Source: Deltaproteobacteria bacterium (GTDB taxonomy: Bacteria; Myxococcota_A; UBA9160; UBA4427). Taken from it: DNA of 64,000 bases. The notes beneath the pieces are model-generated. The model was not told the DNA's origin. It saw only the letters and a list, made by a program, of their open reading frames with translations, and searched no databases. The position numbers and the translations under genes were made by a program. This document shows positions 46,021-55,092 of this stretch, in pieces. Position 1 is the first letter of the stretch; each line of letters opens with the position of its first letter. The stretch spans positions 1-64,000 of the forward strand of contig PBFW01000025.1 of the NCBI GenBank assembly GCA_002719955.1, read 5' to 3'.

Positions 46021-46896
46021 CTACTCGGCTCCGCCATTGCGTTCCAGAAACTCCAGAACCGCCTCACTGAAGAGGTCGTTTCGATCACCCGCCACCATAT
46101 GGCCGGCTCCGGAGACGTCTGCAAAATCGGCGTGGGGGACCAGTTCGAGGAAGACCCTTGCCCCGTCCTCGCTCAGAAGATCCGACATCTTGCCCCGCAC
46201 GAGGAGTGTTGGAATCGTCAGGCTCGCGGCGGCTTCGTCGAGCGAGGCCGGTGTCACGAATTTGTTTCCGGATTTTGGGTCGACGGTGAGAAAGTCCGGA
46301 TCCCAGTGCCAGTGGTAGCGTCCGTTTTCGCCCCTGCGAAGATTCTTTTCGAGGCCCGAAACATCTTTCGGTCGGGGGCGGTGTGGATTGTAGGCGGCGA
46401 CGGCATCCGCGACTTCGTCGAGGCTGGCGAATCCATTCAAACCGCCGCGCATGAACTCCATGATGCGATGGGTGCCTGTGGTTTCCATGCGCGTGGCAAT
46501 GTCGACGAGGACGAGCGCACGTGCGAGCGAATTGCCTGCGTCGTGGATTGCTAGCAGAGAAGAAATGCCGCCGAGTGATGCACCGATCAGGACAGGTGCT
46601 TCGTCCAGGGTGCGGGCGATCGCGGTGACATCGTTTCGGAAACTTTCGTGATGATAGGCACCGGTCGGATCCCAGTCGCTTTGGCCGTGTCCGCGAAGGT
46701 CGATGTTGATCGCGTACCAGCCAGATTCAGCCAGCCGTTGTGCGGTTCCGCTCCAGGAGTGGCGGGTCTGACCGCCACCGTGAAAGAGCAGGGCCGGGCG
46801 GGCGCCCGGGTCGCCATAACAATCCGCCGCGAGGGTGATGCCCTCGCTCGCCGGTATCCGTTTGTGTTCGGTTTCGATTTCCGAAAGAGCCATCAT
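46021..46896 (-). CDS. Alpha/beta-fold hydrolase
   Basis: 291 residues. The HG oxyanion region is LLFHGGGQTRHSW, the strand-order mark is INIDLRGHGQSDW, and the nucleophile elbow is VLIGASLGGISSLL (Ser). The acid probably lies after TIPTLLVRGKMSDL, and the base is His in VSGAGHMVAGD. The cap insertion (about 145-215, PHRPRPKDVSG) is of the epoxide hydrolase/haloperoxidase type. It hydrolyses a small ester, lactone or epoxide; the substrate is not known. It converges on the EAL gene 13 bp away, and the SDR remnant is upstream. Confidence 0.9.
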   Translation of the reverse strand: MMALSEIETEHKRIPASEGITLAADCYGDPGARPALLFHGGGQTRHSWSGTAQRLAESGWYAINIDLRGHGQSDWDPTGAYHHESFRNDVTAIARTLDEAPVLIGASLGGISSLLAIHDAGNSLARALVLVDIATRMETTGTHRIMEFMRGGLNGFASLDEVADAVAAYNPHRPRPKDVSGLEKNLRRGENGRYHWHWDPDFLTVDPKSGNKFVTPASLDEAAASLTIPTLLVRGKMSDLLSEDGARVFLELVPHADFADVSGAGHMVAGDRNDLFSEAVLEFLERNGGAE

Positions 46897-46958
46897 TTTC
46901 TACCTTCTACTGCGATTCCACTTTCAGCCCATAGGCCGCCTGCTTCGAGACCGACGTG

Positions 46959-47220
46959 TCACTCGCTCTCGGGCCAGAGCCGTTGGGCGAGATCGGCATC
47001 GCGAGCGAATGCCGAGACCTTAGCGGGGCGTGCGTCTACGAAATAGATCCGATTGGGTGCGCTGATTCTGGCTTCCGAACACAGGTAGATCGAGGTCCGC
47101 GCGCCCTGTGCGCGGTTGCGAAAGAAAGGCGATTTCGGCTCCCTGGTCTAAAAGTGCGATCGCCGTGGCTTCTCCTATTCTCGAGGTGGCTCCGGCGATG
47201 ACACAGGTTTTTCCGTTCAC
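46959..47220 (-). pseudogene. Short-chain dehydrogenase remnant with the catalytic core deleted
   Basis: Read on the minus strand, it begins with an ATG overlapping the upstream hydrolase stop and encodes the start of an SDR: GKTCVIAGATSRIGEATAIALLDQGAEIAFL. This is the Rossmann fold with the usual TGATSGIG motif, where the Gly of GIG is Arg. After about 35 residues the sequence moves directly, in a frame shifted by one base, to a typical SDR C-terminus: NRIYFVDARPAKVSAFARD and QRLWPESE, then TGA at 46959. About 200 residues, including the Ser-Tyr-Lys active site, are missing. It reads as a retinol-dehydrogenase-type SDR shortened by an internal deletion. Confidence 0.8.
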
Positions 47221-48185
47221 TCGGTGTCTGTTCCGAGGGTGTGTCGAAAGAATCGCGTCACCCTCTCGTTCAAGAGCAGCTGCATCTCCGTTTCTCCCTT
47301 GAGTTCGCTGAACGCCCGCGTGGGACGGGACTGATTCGCTCGAGGGTTCTTCTCGTGCAGGCCGTGGAGCAGCTCGATTCCGTCACAGAAATGGAAATGG
47401 TCGGCCCCCTCGATGATTTCGAGTCGGCTGGTCTCGCCGAGTCTTTCGAGGAGTGGTCGAATGCTCGATTCCAGATCGACGAGGACGTCGTCGCGTCCGG
47501 CGAGGACCAGCGTTTCGATCGGATTCGCGACGGGAAGTTCCCCGGGTTCGAAGGCCTTGCGCCCCACGAAGGGTTCCGAAGCCGGCGCGAGACAGCAGAT
47601 CGCGCGCACGCGACGGTCGAGGGCGGGGATCTTGAGCGCGGTCCAGCCGCCATAGGAATGTCCCAGGACGCCGATCGATGTGGGGTGGAGGGGCGGGATT
47701 CGATCCTGCTCCTGGTCTTCGTCCAGAAGCGCACGAATCGATCTGGCGAGATCGGTCGGCCGCTGGCTTCGGGCGCGAAGATGAACCTCTCGTCGCTGCT
47801 CGTCGGTCGTCAGAGCGAGCATCTCACCAAAGGTGTTGCCCACGTGATCGGGTGCGATCACGACGAAGCCCCAGCTCGCGAGGTGGGTCATGAGAAACGT
47901 CGACTGCTGACGCAATCCCGAGTTGCCATGGGAAAAAGCGATGAGTGGAGCGGGGCTCGAACGGGGCGCGAGACCCGTCGACGCCCGGTGAGGAAGCCCG
48001 AGGGGGTGAGGCGCATCGTATGTGGGGTCGTCGGCGTTCGTCGCATCGGCGAGGGCGGGGTACCAGATCTCGGCCGGTAGGAGCCGGCCCTTTTCGATCG
48101 GATCGAGGGGCGAGGCGATTTCGGTCTGAAGCGCGCCGACGGGGAAGGGCCCACGCTTCGAGAGATCGGGAAGGGGCCGGGACAT
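47217..48185 (-). CDS. Alpha/beta hydrolase, PAF-acetylhydrolase/dienelactone-hydrolase type
   Basis: 322 residues. It shows LIAFSHGNSGLRQQSTFLMTHLASWGFVVIAPDHVGNTFG near the front, and the nucleophile elbow GVLGHSYGGWTAL (Ser). A late acid is in ETLVLAGRDDVLVDLE, and the base is His in EGADHFHFCDGI. The pattern fits the platelet-activating-factor acetylhydrolase/dienelactone hydrolase superfamily. It lacks a clear signal peptide. Its stop overlaps the ATG of the SDR remnant, so an operon of hydrolase plus SDR once existed. The substrate cannot be told. Confidence 0.85.
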   Translation of the reverse strand: MSRPLPDLSKRGPFPVGALQTEIASPLDPIEKGRLLPAEIWYPALADATNADDPTYDAPHPLGLPHRASTGLAPRSSPAPLIAFSHGNSGLRQQSTFLMTHLASWGFVVIAPDHVGNTFGEMLALTTDEQRREVHLRARSQRPTDLARSIRALLDEDQEQDRIPPLHPTSIGVLGHSYGGWTALKIPALDRRVRAICCLAPASEPFVGRKAFEPGELPVANPIETLVLAGRDDVLVDLESSIRPLLERLGETSRLEIIEGADHFHFCDGIELLHGLHEKNPRANQSRPTRAFSELKGETEMQLLLNERVTRFFRHTLGTDTE

Positions 48186-48349
48186 GGGGGGTGTTTATGT
48201 CGCTCAGCGGGGCTCGGCAAGCCCCCTCAGTCTTCGGCGAGCGAATCGACGAGGGCGACGAGGTGTAGCGCAGGCGCCGCGCCCGCTTCGATCTTTCGGT
48301 CGTCGAGATCGGCGACCTGGTGAAGGAAGCGATCGATCAGGCTTTCTGC

Positions 48350-49576
48350 CTAGTCCGTCCGGTATCGTGGGCCCATTTTCTGGCGACCGGAGTTGATCGC
48401 CTTGAGCTCTTCCATCGCGAGGGTCGCGACGTCTGCGCCGGCGACCTCGTCGTTTTCGGCGGCCAGCTCATCCATGTCGACCCAGGCCTGATAGAGCGGA
48501 CGCGTGCGATCGGTGATGATGCCGCACTTGAGAAGCGTCTTGATCAGCACTCGGAAGATATTGGTGTTTTTCGTCATGTCGCGACGACGGTCTGTTTCGG
48601 TGAACGCCTCGAGGATTGCACTTCGTACCCATTGCCAGTCGAGGTCGAACTCCGCGTAGATCTCCTGCTTCTGCTCGGCATTGATCAGATTGAAGAGCAG
48701 GATCTGGAAGGCTTCGGCGGCCCAGATCTCGACATGCTCGTGCTCTTCTTCGGAAAGCTGGGGGATCGTGCGATCCGCCCAGATCTTGCCGAATTTGTGG
48801 TGGAAGGCTTCATCGGACATGGTGAATTGGATCAGGCGTCGGAGCAGCGGATCCTGTGTCTCGCTCTGAATCGTTGCGAAGGCTCCCATGGCGAGTCCTT
48901 CGATGAGCATCTGCATGCCGATGAGCTTCTTGTAGACGGCACCGCTTCGTATGATCTCGTTCATCAGGCTCTGGAGGGTTTTCCCGGAGCGAAGGGGTGG
49001 GCCCCAGCGAGTCGAAATATACTTAGAGAAACCCGTGACGTGGCGCGCTTCTTCGCGGGCCTGGTTGGACGCATATTCCATTGCGCCCGGGTCTCGAAGG
49101 ATCTGGGTCAAGTTGGCTGAGAGTGAGGCCGCACCCTGTTCGCCGTGGAGGATGCTCGAGAGGACGAAGCGCGTATTCTGGTTGGCGAGTCGAATCTGCT
49201 GCTGCTCATCCAGCTCATCCGCGATCGAGGTCTTGAGCTCGATACAGAAATCTCGCGGCATGACCGTCTCTTCTTTGAGGTTCATGGGCTCCGATTCGAA
49301 ATCTACATAGCGTGCATCCGTCGGATCCCAGAAATGGTCCACCGTGGCGGCGATGATGCTGTCGAAGGCATCGGTACGATCCGCATAACGATCAACTTCG
49401 ATCAATGCGTCGAAGTTGTCGCGATCGACCGTGTTGTAGATCGGGTCGTAGGCGATATGTCGTTCACTCAATGGGATGAGTCTCCTGCGGGTGGCGTGAT
49501 CGAGAATGGGAGATCCAGAAACGGGGTCAGGTCCCCCTTCGGTACCCCGTCGTGGCGCGCCGGTCGGTCGGGTCAT
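48350..49576 (-). CDS. Ferritin-like diiron protein (AurF/R2-like superfamily)
   Basis: 408 residues, mostly helical. Likely iron ligands follow the four-helix ferritin-like pattern: LHGEQGAASLSANL (Glu), ARHVTGFSKYI preceded by REE (ExxRH/ExxH), LIEGLAMGAF (Glu) and SDEAFHHKFGKIW (DExxH). This resembles the AurF-type N-oxygenase and ribonucleotide-reductase R2 relatives, so an oxygen-activating diiron enzyme is likely; its substrate is unknown. An Arg/Pro-rich N-terminal stretch (about 1-30) may not be translated, and a later start is possible. Beyond its TAG stop, the same frame stays open for 40 more codons with protein-like sequence to 48227. Confidence 0.75.
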   Translation of the reverse strand: MTRPTGAPRRGTEGGPDPVSGSPILDHATRRRLIPLSERHIAYDPIYNTVDRDNFDALIEVDRYADRTDAFDSIIAATVDHFWDPTDARYVDFESEPMNLKEETVMPRDFCIELKTSIADELDEQQQIRLANQNTRFVLSSILHGEQGAASLSANLTQILRDPGAMEYASNQAREEARHVTGFSKYISTRWGPPLRSGKTLQSLMNEIIRSGAVYKKLIGMQMLIEGLAMGAFATIQSETQDPLLRRLIQFTMSDEAFHHKFGKIWADRTIPQLSEEEHEHVEIWAAEAFQILLFNLINAEQKQEIYAEFDLDWQWVRSAILEAFTETDRRRDMTKNTNIFRVLIKTLLKCGIITDRTRPLYQAWVDMDELAAENDEVAGADVATLAMEELKAINSGRQKMGPRYRTD

Positions 49577-49676
49577 CGATGACGCTAACGTCAGTTCTGG
49601 TCGTGAGTAAAGGAAAACTGCCTGACCTGGAGTTCAGGTTCCGTTCGGACCGGCTCGAAGGGGTTCCAGACCGGAT

Positions 49677-50642
49677 TCAGGCGAGGAGGGCGCCCGGATC
49701 GCAGGCCTCGGCACAGCTGGGCTCGGCGCTCGGATCGGGATCGGCGATCTCGATCTGGATCGTCGTGTGCTCGATCGAGAAACGCGCTGCGAGTTCTTCG
49801 CGAACTTCCTGGAGGAGTTCTTCCGGATCGGTGGCCTGATCCACGACCAGATGGCTGGAGAGCGAAACCTCGCCGTTTCCGATCGTCCAGACATGCAGGC
49901 AATGGAGCGTCACGACCCCGGGGACCTCGAGCAGCACAGATCGGATCTCCTCGGGGTCGAGGTGGCTCGGGGCCGTCTCCATGAGGACGTCGAGGGCCTC
50001 GCGGATGAGGTGCCACGCCGAGAGCAGAACCAGCGCGCTTACGACCAGCGAGACGGTCGGGTCGAGCCAGATCCAGTCGAAGGCCCAGATCCCCACGCCG
50101 GATAGAACGACGCCAACGCTCGCGAGCGTGTCGCTAGCGATATGGAGCCAGGCGCCCCGTATATTGAGCGATTCGCTGCGTCCAGCTTCCAGGATCCAGA
50201 GGCTGATCAGGTTGATCACCAGCCCGCCGCTGGCGACGATCATCACTCCCTGACCTTCGACGTCGTAGGGCGTCAAAAAACGCTCGAAGGCATGAATCGT
50301 GATGAACACGGCGACCACGGCAAGGGCGAGGCCGTTGGCGAGCGCGGCGAGGATTTCCGCCCGACTATTGCCGAAGGTTCGGCGCCTGCTCGCCGGGCGA
50401 GACGCCATCCAGACGGCCAATAACGAGAGCGCGAGCGCGGCGACGTCCGAGACCATATGCAGGGAGTCCGCGAGCAGCGCGAGAGACCCGGTGATGAGTC
50501 CGCCGATGAACTCGACGCCCGCGTAGGAAAGCGCGAGACAGAGGACGAGGAAGAGCCGTCGCCGATTCATCGTACGGGCGTCACCGTGGTGATGTCCGTG
50601 CGCATCGGTCGATTGTCCACCGTGGGAATGCGCGTGGCCCAT
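49677..50642 (-). CDS. CDF-family zinc/cation efflux protein (CzcD/ZitB-like)
   Basis: 321 residues. A His-rich N-terminus (HAHSHGG, HGHHHGD) precedes six transmembrane helices. The metal site of the family is present: ADSLHMVSD in TM2 and HIASDTLASVGV in TM5 (His-Asp pairs). A cytoplasmic C-terminal domain (about 215-300) has the ferredoxin-like fold of CDF proteins, with HCLHVWTIGNGEVSLSSHLVV. It exchanges Zn2+ or Cd2+ for protons. It lies 28 bp downstream of the aminotransferase gene on the same strand, so co-transcription is likely, though a functional link is not obvious. Confidence 0.94.
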   Translation of the reverse strand: MGHAHSHGGQSTDAHGHHHGDARTMNRRRLFLVLCLALSYAGVEFIGGLITGSLALLADSLHMVSDVAALALSLLAVWMASRPASRRRTFGNSRAEILAALANGLALAVVAVFITIHAFERFLTPYDVEGQGVMIVASGGLVINLISLWILEAGRSESLNIRGAWLHIASDTLASVGVVLSGVGIWAFDWIWLDPTVSLVVSALVLLSAWHLIREALDVLMETAPSHLDPEEIRSVLLEVPGVVTLHCLHVWTIGNGEVSLSSHLVVDQATDPEELLQEVREELAARFSIEHTTIQIEIADPDPSAEPSCAEACDPGALLA

Positions 50643-50670
50643 GATTGTTGGCTCAGCTCCCCGTGTTCGC

Positions 50671-52206
50671 CTAGCGCCCCAGGGCTTTCGCCATGCGGTC
50701 GATCACTTCCCTAAGAATCGGTCGCGAAGTTGCAAAGTTGAGACGTACGTGACCCTCGGAGTCCCCACCGAAGATGCGGCCGTCCGAGAGCGCGACGTGA
50801 CCATGGCGCATGAAATGGGCGGCTGGCGAACCCGTGAGCCCGAGCGGTCGACAGTCGAGCCAGGCGAGATAGGTCGCCTCTGGGCGGTGGAAGCGGATCT
50901 CCGGAATCCGCTCGGAGAGGGCACGCTCGGCGAAATCGCGGTTCTGCTGGAGATAGGGGCATACCTCGTCCAGCCAGGGCTGCGCCCAGCGCCATGCTGC
51001 GATCGAGGCATGGAGGCCGAAGAGGCCGAGTCCACCCCGGATCGGTCGAGGCACCACGGAATTGAACCGCCGCTGGAGCGCGGCGTCTCCGAAATGGGCG
51101 ATCGCGCAACGAAGCCCGGGGGTATTGAAGGCTTTGCTGGCCGAGGTGAGGGTGAGCGTCCGCCTGGCGATCTCGGGCCCCAGGGTCGCGAGCGGAATGT
51201 GCTGGCGGCGATCGAAGAGCAGGTCGGCGTGGATTTCATCGCTCACGACGACGAGGTCGTTTTCGGTCACGATGGCGGCAATTCGTTCGAGTTCCGCCCG
51301 GGAAAATACGCGGCCCGAAGGGTTGTGCGGATTGCAGAAGAAGAGGATCGGCGTATCGCCATCGATCGCATCCGCCAACCCATCGAAGTCGAACTCGAGT
51401 CGATCGCCCGCGGCTTCCATGCGTTTTTCCTGCAGCCGGCGTCCCGTGTCGCGAATCGCTTTCAGGAAGGGTGGATAGATCGGCGTCTGTACAGCGACGC
51501 CCTGGCCGGGTTTCGAGAACGCTTCGATCGCGAGGTATAGCCCCTGCACGACTTCGGAGAGAATCTCGACTCGCTGCGGGTCCGGATTCCAGCCGAAACG
51601 CTCGTGCATCCGCTCGCAAAAAACACCCGGCAGACCCGTGTCCGCCAGCGCGATCGGGTAACCGACATCTCCCGATTCGGTGAAGCGTCGTAGCTCGGCC
51701 TGAATCGGCGCCGCCACGGGAAAATCCATTTCCGCCACCCAGGCGGGCAGAATATCCGGGGGATAGGTGTGCCATTTCTCGCTCCGCCGATTGCGCAGGA
51801 CACGAATATCCAGCTCATCGAGGATCGCCGGCCGATGTCTCAGGGCGCGTTCCGCGTCGCGCAGCGCGTCGGACTCGGGTTGTCCTTCCACACCCTCCGC
51901 GCGCAAGAGTCCTTCGATCGCGGCGGGGTTGGCGCCGGCGCGTTCGAGAAGTGCGACGGATTCGGACTCGAGTCGAACGAAGACCTCGCTGATGATGTCG
52001 CCGCGTTCGTCGAGGGGTTGGACTTCGTCGCGTCCGGTCGGATCGAGATGCCAGTGCGGGTTTTGGTCGAAGCAGTCGAAACGCAGCCACTCCCGATCGC
52101 CCTCGGGCGAGAGGACGCGCAGCGTGTTTCCCGCACCGCTTCCGAGTTTGCGATGTTCGACGCCGAGGGCGAGTCCCCGCCATCGGCCCTGCCATTTCCA
52201 ACCCAT
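50671..52206 (-). CDS. PatB/MalY-type aminotransferase/C-S lyase with an extra N-terminal domain
   Basis: 511 residues, about 120 longer than usual. Residues ~125-511 are a complete fold-type I PLP enzyme of the PatB/MalY group: WVAEMDFPVAAPIQ, GYPIALADTG, TPIYPPFLKAI, FFCNPHNPSGRVFS, VVSDEIHADLLFD, and SASKAFNTPGLRCA with the Schiff-base Lys. These enzymes act as cystathionine beta-lyases or related C-S lyases. Residues 1-120 form a separate domain that opens GWKWQGRWRGLALGVEHRKL and carries RFDCFDQNPHWHLDP. I do not recognise it; the His/Cys-rich motif might bind metal. Both parts are in one frame with no stop or shift, so the fusion looks real. Confidence 0.88.
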   Translation of the reverse strand: MGWKWQGRWRGLALGVEHRKLGSGAGNTLRVLSPEGDREWLRFDCFDQNPHWHLDPTGRDEVQPLDERGDIISEVFVRLESESVALLERAGANPAAIEGLLRAEGVEGQPESDALRDAERALRHRPAILDELDIRVLRNRRSEKWHTYPPDILPAWVAEMDFPVAAPIQAELRRFTESGDVGYPIALADTGLPGVFCERMHERFGWNPDPQRVEILSEVVQGLYLAIEAFSKPGQGVAVQTPIYPPFLKAIRDTGRRLQEKRMEAAGDRLEFDFDGLADAIDGDTPILFFCNPHNPSGRVFSRAELERIAAIVTENDLVVVSDEIHADLLFDRRQHIPLATLGPEIARRTLTLTSASKAFNTPGLRCAIAHFGDAALQRRFNSVVPRPIRGGLGLFGLHASIAAWRWAQPWLDEVCPYLQQNRDFAERALSERIPEIRFHRPEATYLAWLDCRPLGLTGSPAAHFMRHGHVALSDGRIFGGDSEGHVRLNFATSRPILREVIDRMAKALGR

Positions 52207-52313
52207 CCGCGAAGAGTAGCGACCGTTGTGGCGTAGGCACGAACCAGAGGCGCTATGCTCGCGCGCGAGACGACCGCAGCCACGAATCAGGGCTGTAGGG
52301 GGGCGTACTCCTC

Positions 52314-53579
52314 ATGTCCGTTCGAATCGAAATGCCGCAGCTCTCTTCGGAGGGCGAGAGCGCGACGCTTGCGACCTGGTTGGTCGCGGTTGGGGATGAC
52401 GTCGTGGCGGGTGACGTCATCGCTGAACTCGAGACCGATAAGGCGACCGTCGAGCTCGAAGCGCCGATCGGCGGCACGATCGCTGAATTGAGTCTCGTCG
52501 AGGGGACCGAGGCGATCGCGCCGGGATCATTGCTGGGGACGATCGAGCCGGGGGACGGCCTTTCGACCGAAGTGGGCCCCGCTGCGGCGTCCAGGCCATC
52601 CGAGCTGGCCCCGAGCGCAGGGTCCGATTCGGAGGGGCCCGCCGCCGGATCGGAGGCCGCCGAGACGCAGGGTCCACGGTCGACCCCGCTCGCGCGCCGG
52701 GCTGCGGTCGCCAACGAAGTCGATCTCGGAGCCATCCCCGGCAGTGGCCCGGGCGGACGGATCGTCGAGGCGGATGTCCTGCGCGTGATGGACGGCGGCG
52801 CCTCGCCCGCTGAGGAGGCGAAGCCGAGCCCTCTGGCTCCCCCCGCGCCCGGGCCTCCGCCTTCGCTCGCCGAGCCGGCCGGCGACGGATTCCAGACGAC
52901 GCGGCTCAGTGCGATGCGCAAGACGATCGCCCGGCGCATGACCGAGTCGAAGCAGCAGGTGCCGCATTTCTATCTTCGGATTCGCGCATCCATGGACGCG
53001 GTGATCGCCGCGCGGGCGCGACTCAATGCGGGGCTCCTCGAGGAGGGGCGGGGGATCAAGATCTCGGTCAACGACTTCATTCTGCGTGCGTCCGCCCTGG
53101 CGCTGCGGGACGTGCCCGAGGCGAATGTCCAATTCGCCGGCCGGGTGATGCACGTCTTCGATCGTATCGACGTGTCCGTGGCGGTGGCGACCGAGGGCGG
53201 GCTGGTCACCCCCATCGTACGTGATGCCGATCGCAAGGGACTCGCGGTGTTGGCCGAAGAGGTCAAGTCGTTGGCCCTTCAGGCCCGCGAGGGGAGTCTC
53301 ATGCCCGATCAATACCAGGGGGGCACCTTCACCATCTCGAACCTCGGCATGTACGGGATCGATACGGTCTACCCGATCCTGAATCCACCCCAGGCGTGCA
53401 TTCTGGGTGTCGGGGCCGCTGAAGAACAGCCGGTCGTGCGGGACGGCGAGATTGGAGTCGGTCGTGTCGCGTCGCTGACCCTCGCGGCGGATCATCGTGT
53501 CGTCGACGGCGCCGTAGGGGCGCGGCTCCTTTCGTCGCTCCGCGATCGACTCGAGGATCCGATGGGGATGATGCTCTGA
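52314..53579 (+). CDS. Second dihydrolipoamide acyltransferase (2-oxo acid dehydrogenase E2)
   Basis: 421 residues. Lipoyl domain 1-80 with lipoylated Lys in LETDKATVELEAP, an Ala/Pro/Glu hinge, a subunit-binding domain (STPLARRAAVANEVDLGAIPGSGPGGRIVEADV, about 122-155), and a catalytic domain with RIRASMDAVIAARARLN and AADHRVVDGAVGARL (catalytic His). It differs from aceF in length and sequence and belongs to the PdhC/branched-chain type usually paired with E1 alpha/beta. Here no E1 gene is adjacent; lpd follows after 90 bp and lipA after that. It may serve an E1 encoded elsewhere. A plain GGGGGG run upstream acts as ribosome site. Confidence 0.93.
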   Translation: MSVRIEMPQLSSEGESATLATWLVAVGDDVVAGDVIAELETDKATVELEAPIGGTIAELSLVEGTEAIAPGSLLGTIEPGDGLSTEVGPAAASRPSELAPSAGSDSEGPAAGSEAAETQGPRSTPLARRAAVANEVDLGAIPGSGPGGRIVEADVLRVMDGGASPAEEAKPSPLAPPAPGPPPSLAEPAGDGFQTTRLSAMRKTIARRMTESKQQVPHFYLRIRASMDAVIAARARLNAGLLEEGRGIKISVNDFILRASALALRDVPEANVQFAGRVMHVFDRIDVSVAVATEGGLVTPIVRDADRKGLAVLAEEVKSLALQAREGSLMPDQYQGGTFTISNLGMYGIDTVYPILNPPQACILGVGAAEEQPVVRDGEIGVGRVASLTLAADHRVVDGAVGARLLSSLRDRLEDPMGMML

Positions 53580-53669
53580 CGCGTCGGCCAGCGTCTGAGA
53601 GGCGGCTGATCGATGACACGAGGAAGGCCGAGGGGGCCATCGCGCCCTCTCTAAGGGAGAAAGATTCCA

Positions 53670-55073
53670 ATGGGCAACGCAAGCTATGACGTGGTCGTGA
53701 TCGGCGGGGGGCCGGGCGGATATCCGGCGGCGATCCGCGCGCGTCAACTGGGACTCTCCGTTGCGCTCGTTGAGCGCGAACACCTCGGTGGGATCTGCCT
53801 CAACTGGGGTTGCATTCCGACGAAGGCGCTCTTGCGCTCGGCGGAAATACATCACCTGGTCCAGCGGGCGGACGAATTCGGTCTGAGCGTCAAGGGCGTT
53901 TCGTTCGATCTCGAGAAGATCGTCAAGCGTTCACGGAAGGTCTCCGCACGATTGAAGAGCGGTGTGAAGGCTCTTCTCAAGAAGAACGGTGTCGAGGTGC
54001 ACGAGGGGGTCGGTCGGCTCGTGGGCGCGGGACGTGTCGCTGTGGAGGCGGGGAACGGCGAGGCGATCGAAATCGAGGCTCTGAACATCGTCCTCGCCAC
54101 GGGGGCCCGGGCGCGTTCGTTGCCGGGCCTGGAAGCGGACGGCGACCTGATCTGGAGCTACAGGGAGGCGATGGTTCCGACGGAGCTGCCCGGGCGCCTG
54201 CTCGTGGTCGGCAGCGGGGCGATCGGGATGGAATTTGCGAGCTTCTACCGTGATCTCGGAAGCGAGGTGACCGTGGTCGAAGCCTTGCCCCGGATCCTGC
54301 CCGTCGAAGACGAGGAAATCTCGCAGGTCGCCCACAAAGAATTCGAAAAGCAGGGTATCGAGATCCACGTTTCGGCCACGGTCTGCTCCCTCGAAAAAGG
54401 TCAGGGCCAGGTCGAAGCGACGATCACGCCGGAGACTGGCGACACGAAGCGGGTGACCTTCGACCGGGTGATTCTGGCCGTGGGGATCGTCGGGAACGTC
54501 GAGAATCTCGGCCTCGAAGGGACGGGTGTCGAGGTCGATCGAACGCATATCGTTACGAACGAATGGACCGAGACCGGTGAGGCGGGGGTCTACGCGATCG
54601 GGGATGTTGCTGGACCGCCCTGGCTCGCCCACAAGGCGACCCATGAGGGCATTCTGTGTGCCGAACGAATTGCCGGGGATTCGGCGGCTCATCCGATTCG
54701 GCGGGAGCGAATCCCCGGATGCACCTATTGTCGTCCCCAGGTCGCGAGCGTCGGTCTGAGTGAAGTGGCCGCGACGGAATCGGGGCGTGAAGTCAGGGTC
54801 GGGCGCTTTCCCTATCGCGCGAATGGCAAAGCGATCGCGCTCGGCGAGATGGATGGGCTGATCAAGACGATCTTCGATGCGAAGACCGGCGAGCTTCTCG
54901 GCGCCCACCTCGTGGGTGCCGAGGTGACTGAATTGATTCAGGGCTTCGTCGTGGCGATGAATCTGGAGACGACCGAGGCGGAGCTGATGAACAGCGTCTT
55001 CCCCCACCCGACGCTCTCGGAAATGATGCACGAGTCGACGCTGGCCGCCTACGGTCGCGCGATTCACATGTAG
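53670..55073 (+). CDS. lpd: Dihydrolipoamide dehydrogenase (E3)
   Basis: 467 residues. FAD-binding [17 protein letters not shown] at the N-terminus, the redox disulfide [16 protein letters not shown] (Cys-x4-Cys), NAD-binding [12 protein letters not shown] near residue 180, and the C-terminal [10 protein letters not shown] with the catalytic His-Glu pair. It reoxidises dihydrolipoyl groups of E2 and passes electrons to NAD+. The gene lies between an E2 and lipA with a GGGAGA ribosome site, and is presumably shared by both E2 enzymes in the window and other lipoate systems of the cell. Confidence 0.97.
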   Translation: MGNASYDVVVIGGGPGGYPAAIRARQLGLSVALVEREHLGGICLNWGCIPTKALLRSAEIHHLVQRADEFGLSVKGVSFDLEKIVKRSRKVSARLKSGVKALLKKNGVEVHEGVGRLVGAGRVAVEAGNGEAIEIEALNIVLATGARARSLPGLEADGDLIWSYREAMVPTELPGRLLVVGSGAIGMEFASFYRDLGSEVTVVEALPRILPVEDEEISQVAHKEFEKQGIEIHVSATVCSLEKGQGQVEATITPETGDTKRVTFDRVILAVGIVGNVENLGLEGTGVEVDRTHIVTNEWTETGEAGVYAIGDVAGPPWLAHKATHEGILCAERIAGDSAAHPIRRERIPGCTYCRPQVASVGLSEVAATESGREVRVGRFPYRANGKAIALGEMDGLIKTIFDAKTGELLGAHLVGAEVTELIQGFVVAMNLETTEAELMNSVFPHPTLSEMMHESTLAAYGRAIHM

Positions 55074-55092
55074 CCATTTCGATTCCCGGGAC

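Noticed and set aside
48209..48225. GGGGCT/AGCCCC hairpin between the diiron gene and the hydrolase
   Set aside because: The stem is perfect but has no T-tract on either side, and it lies inside the possible readthrough extension, so it was not called a terminator.
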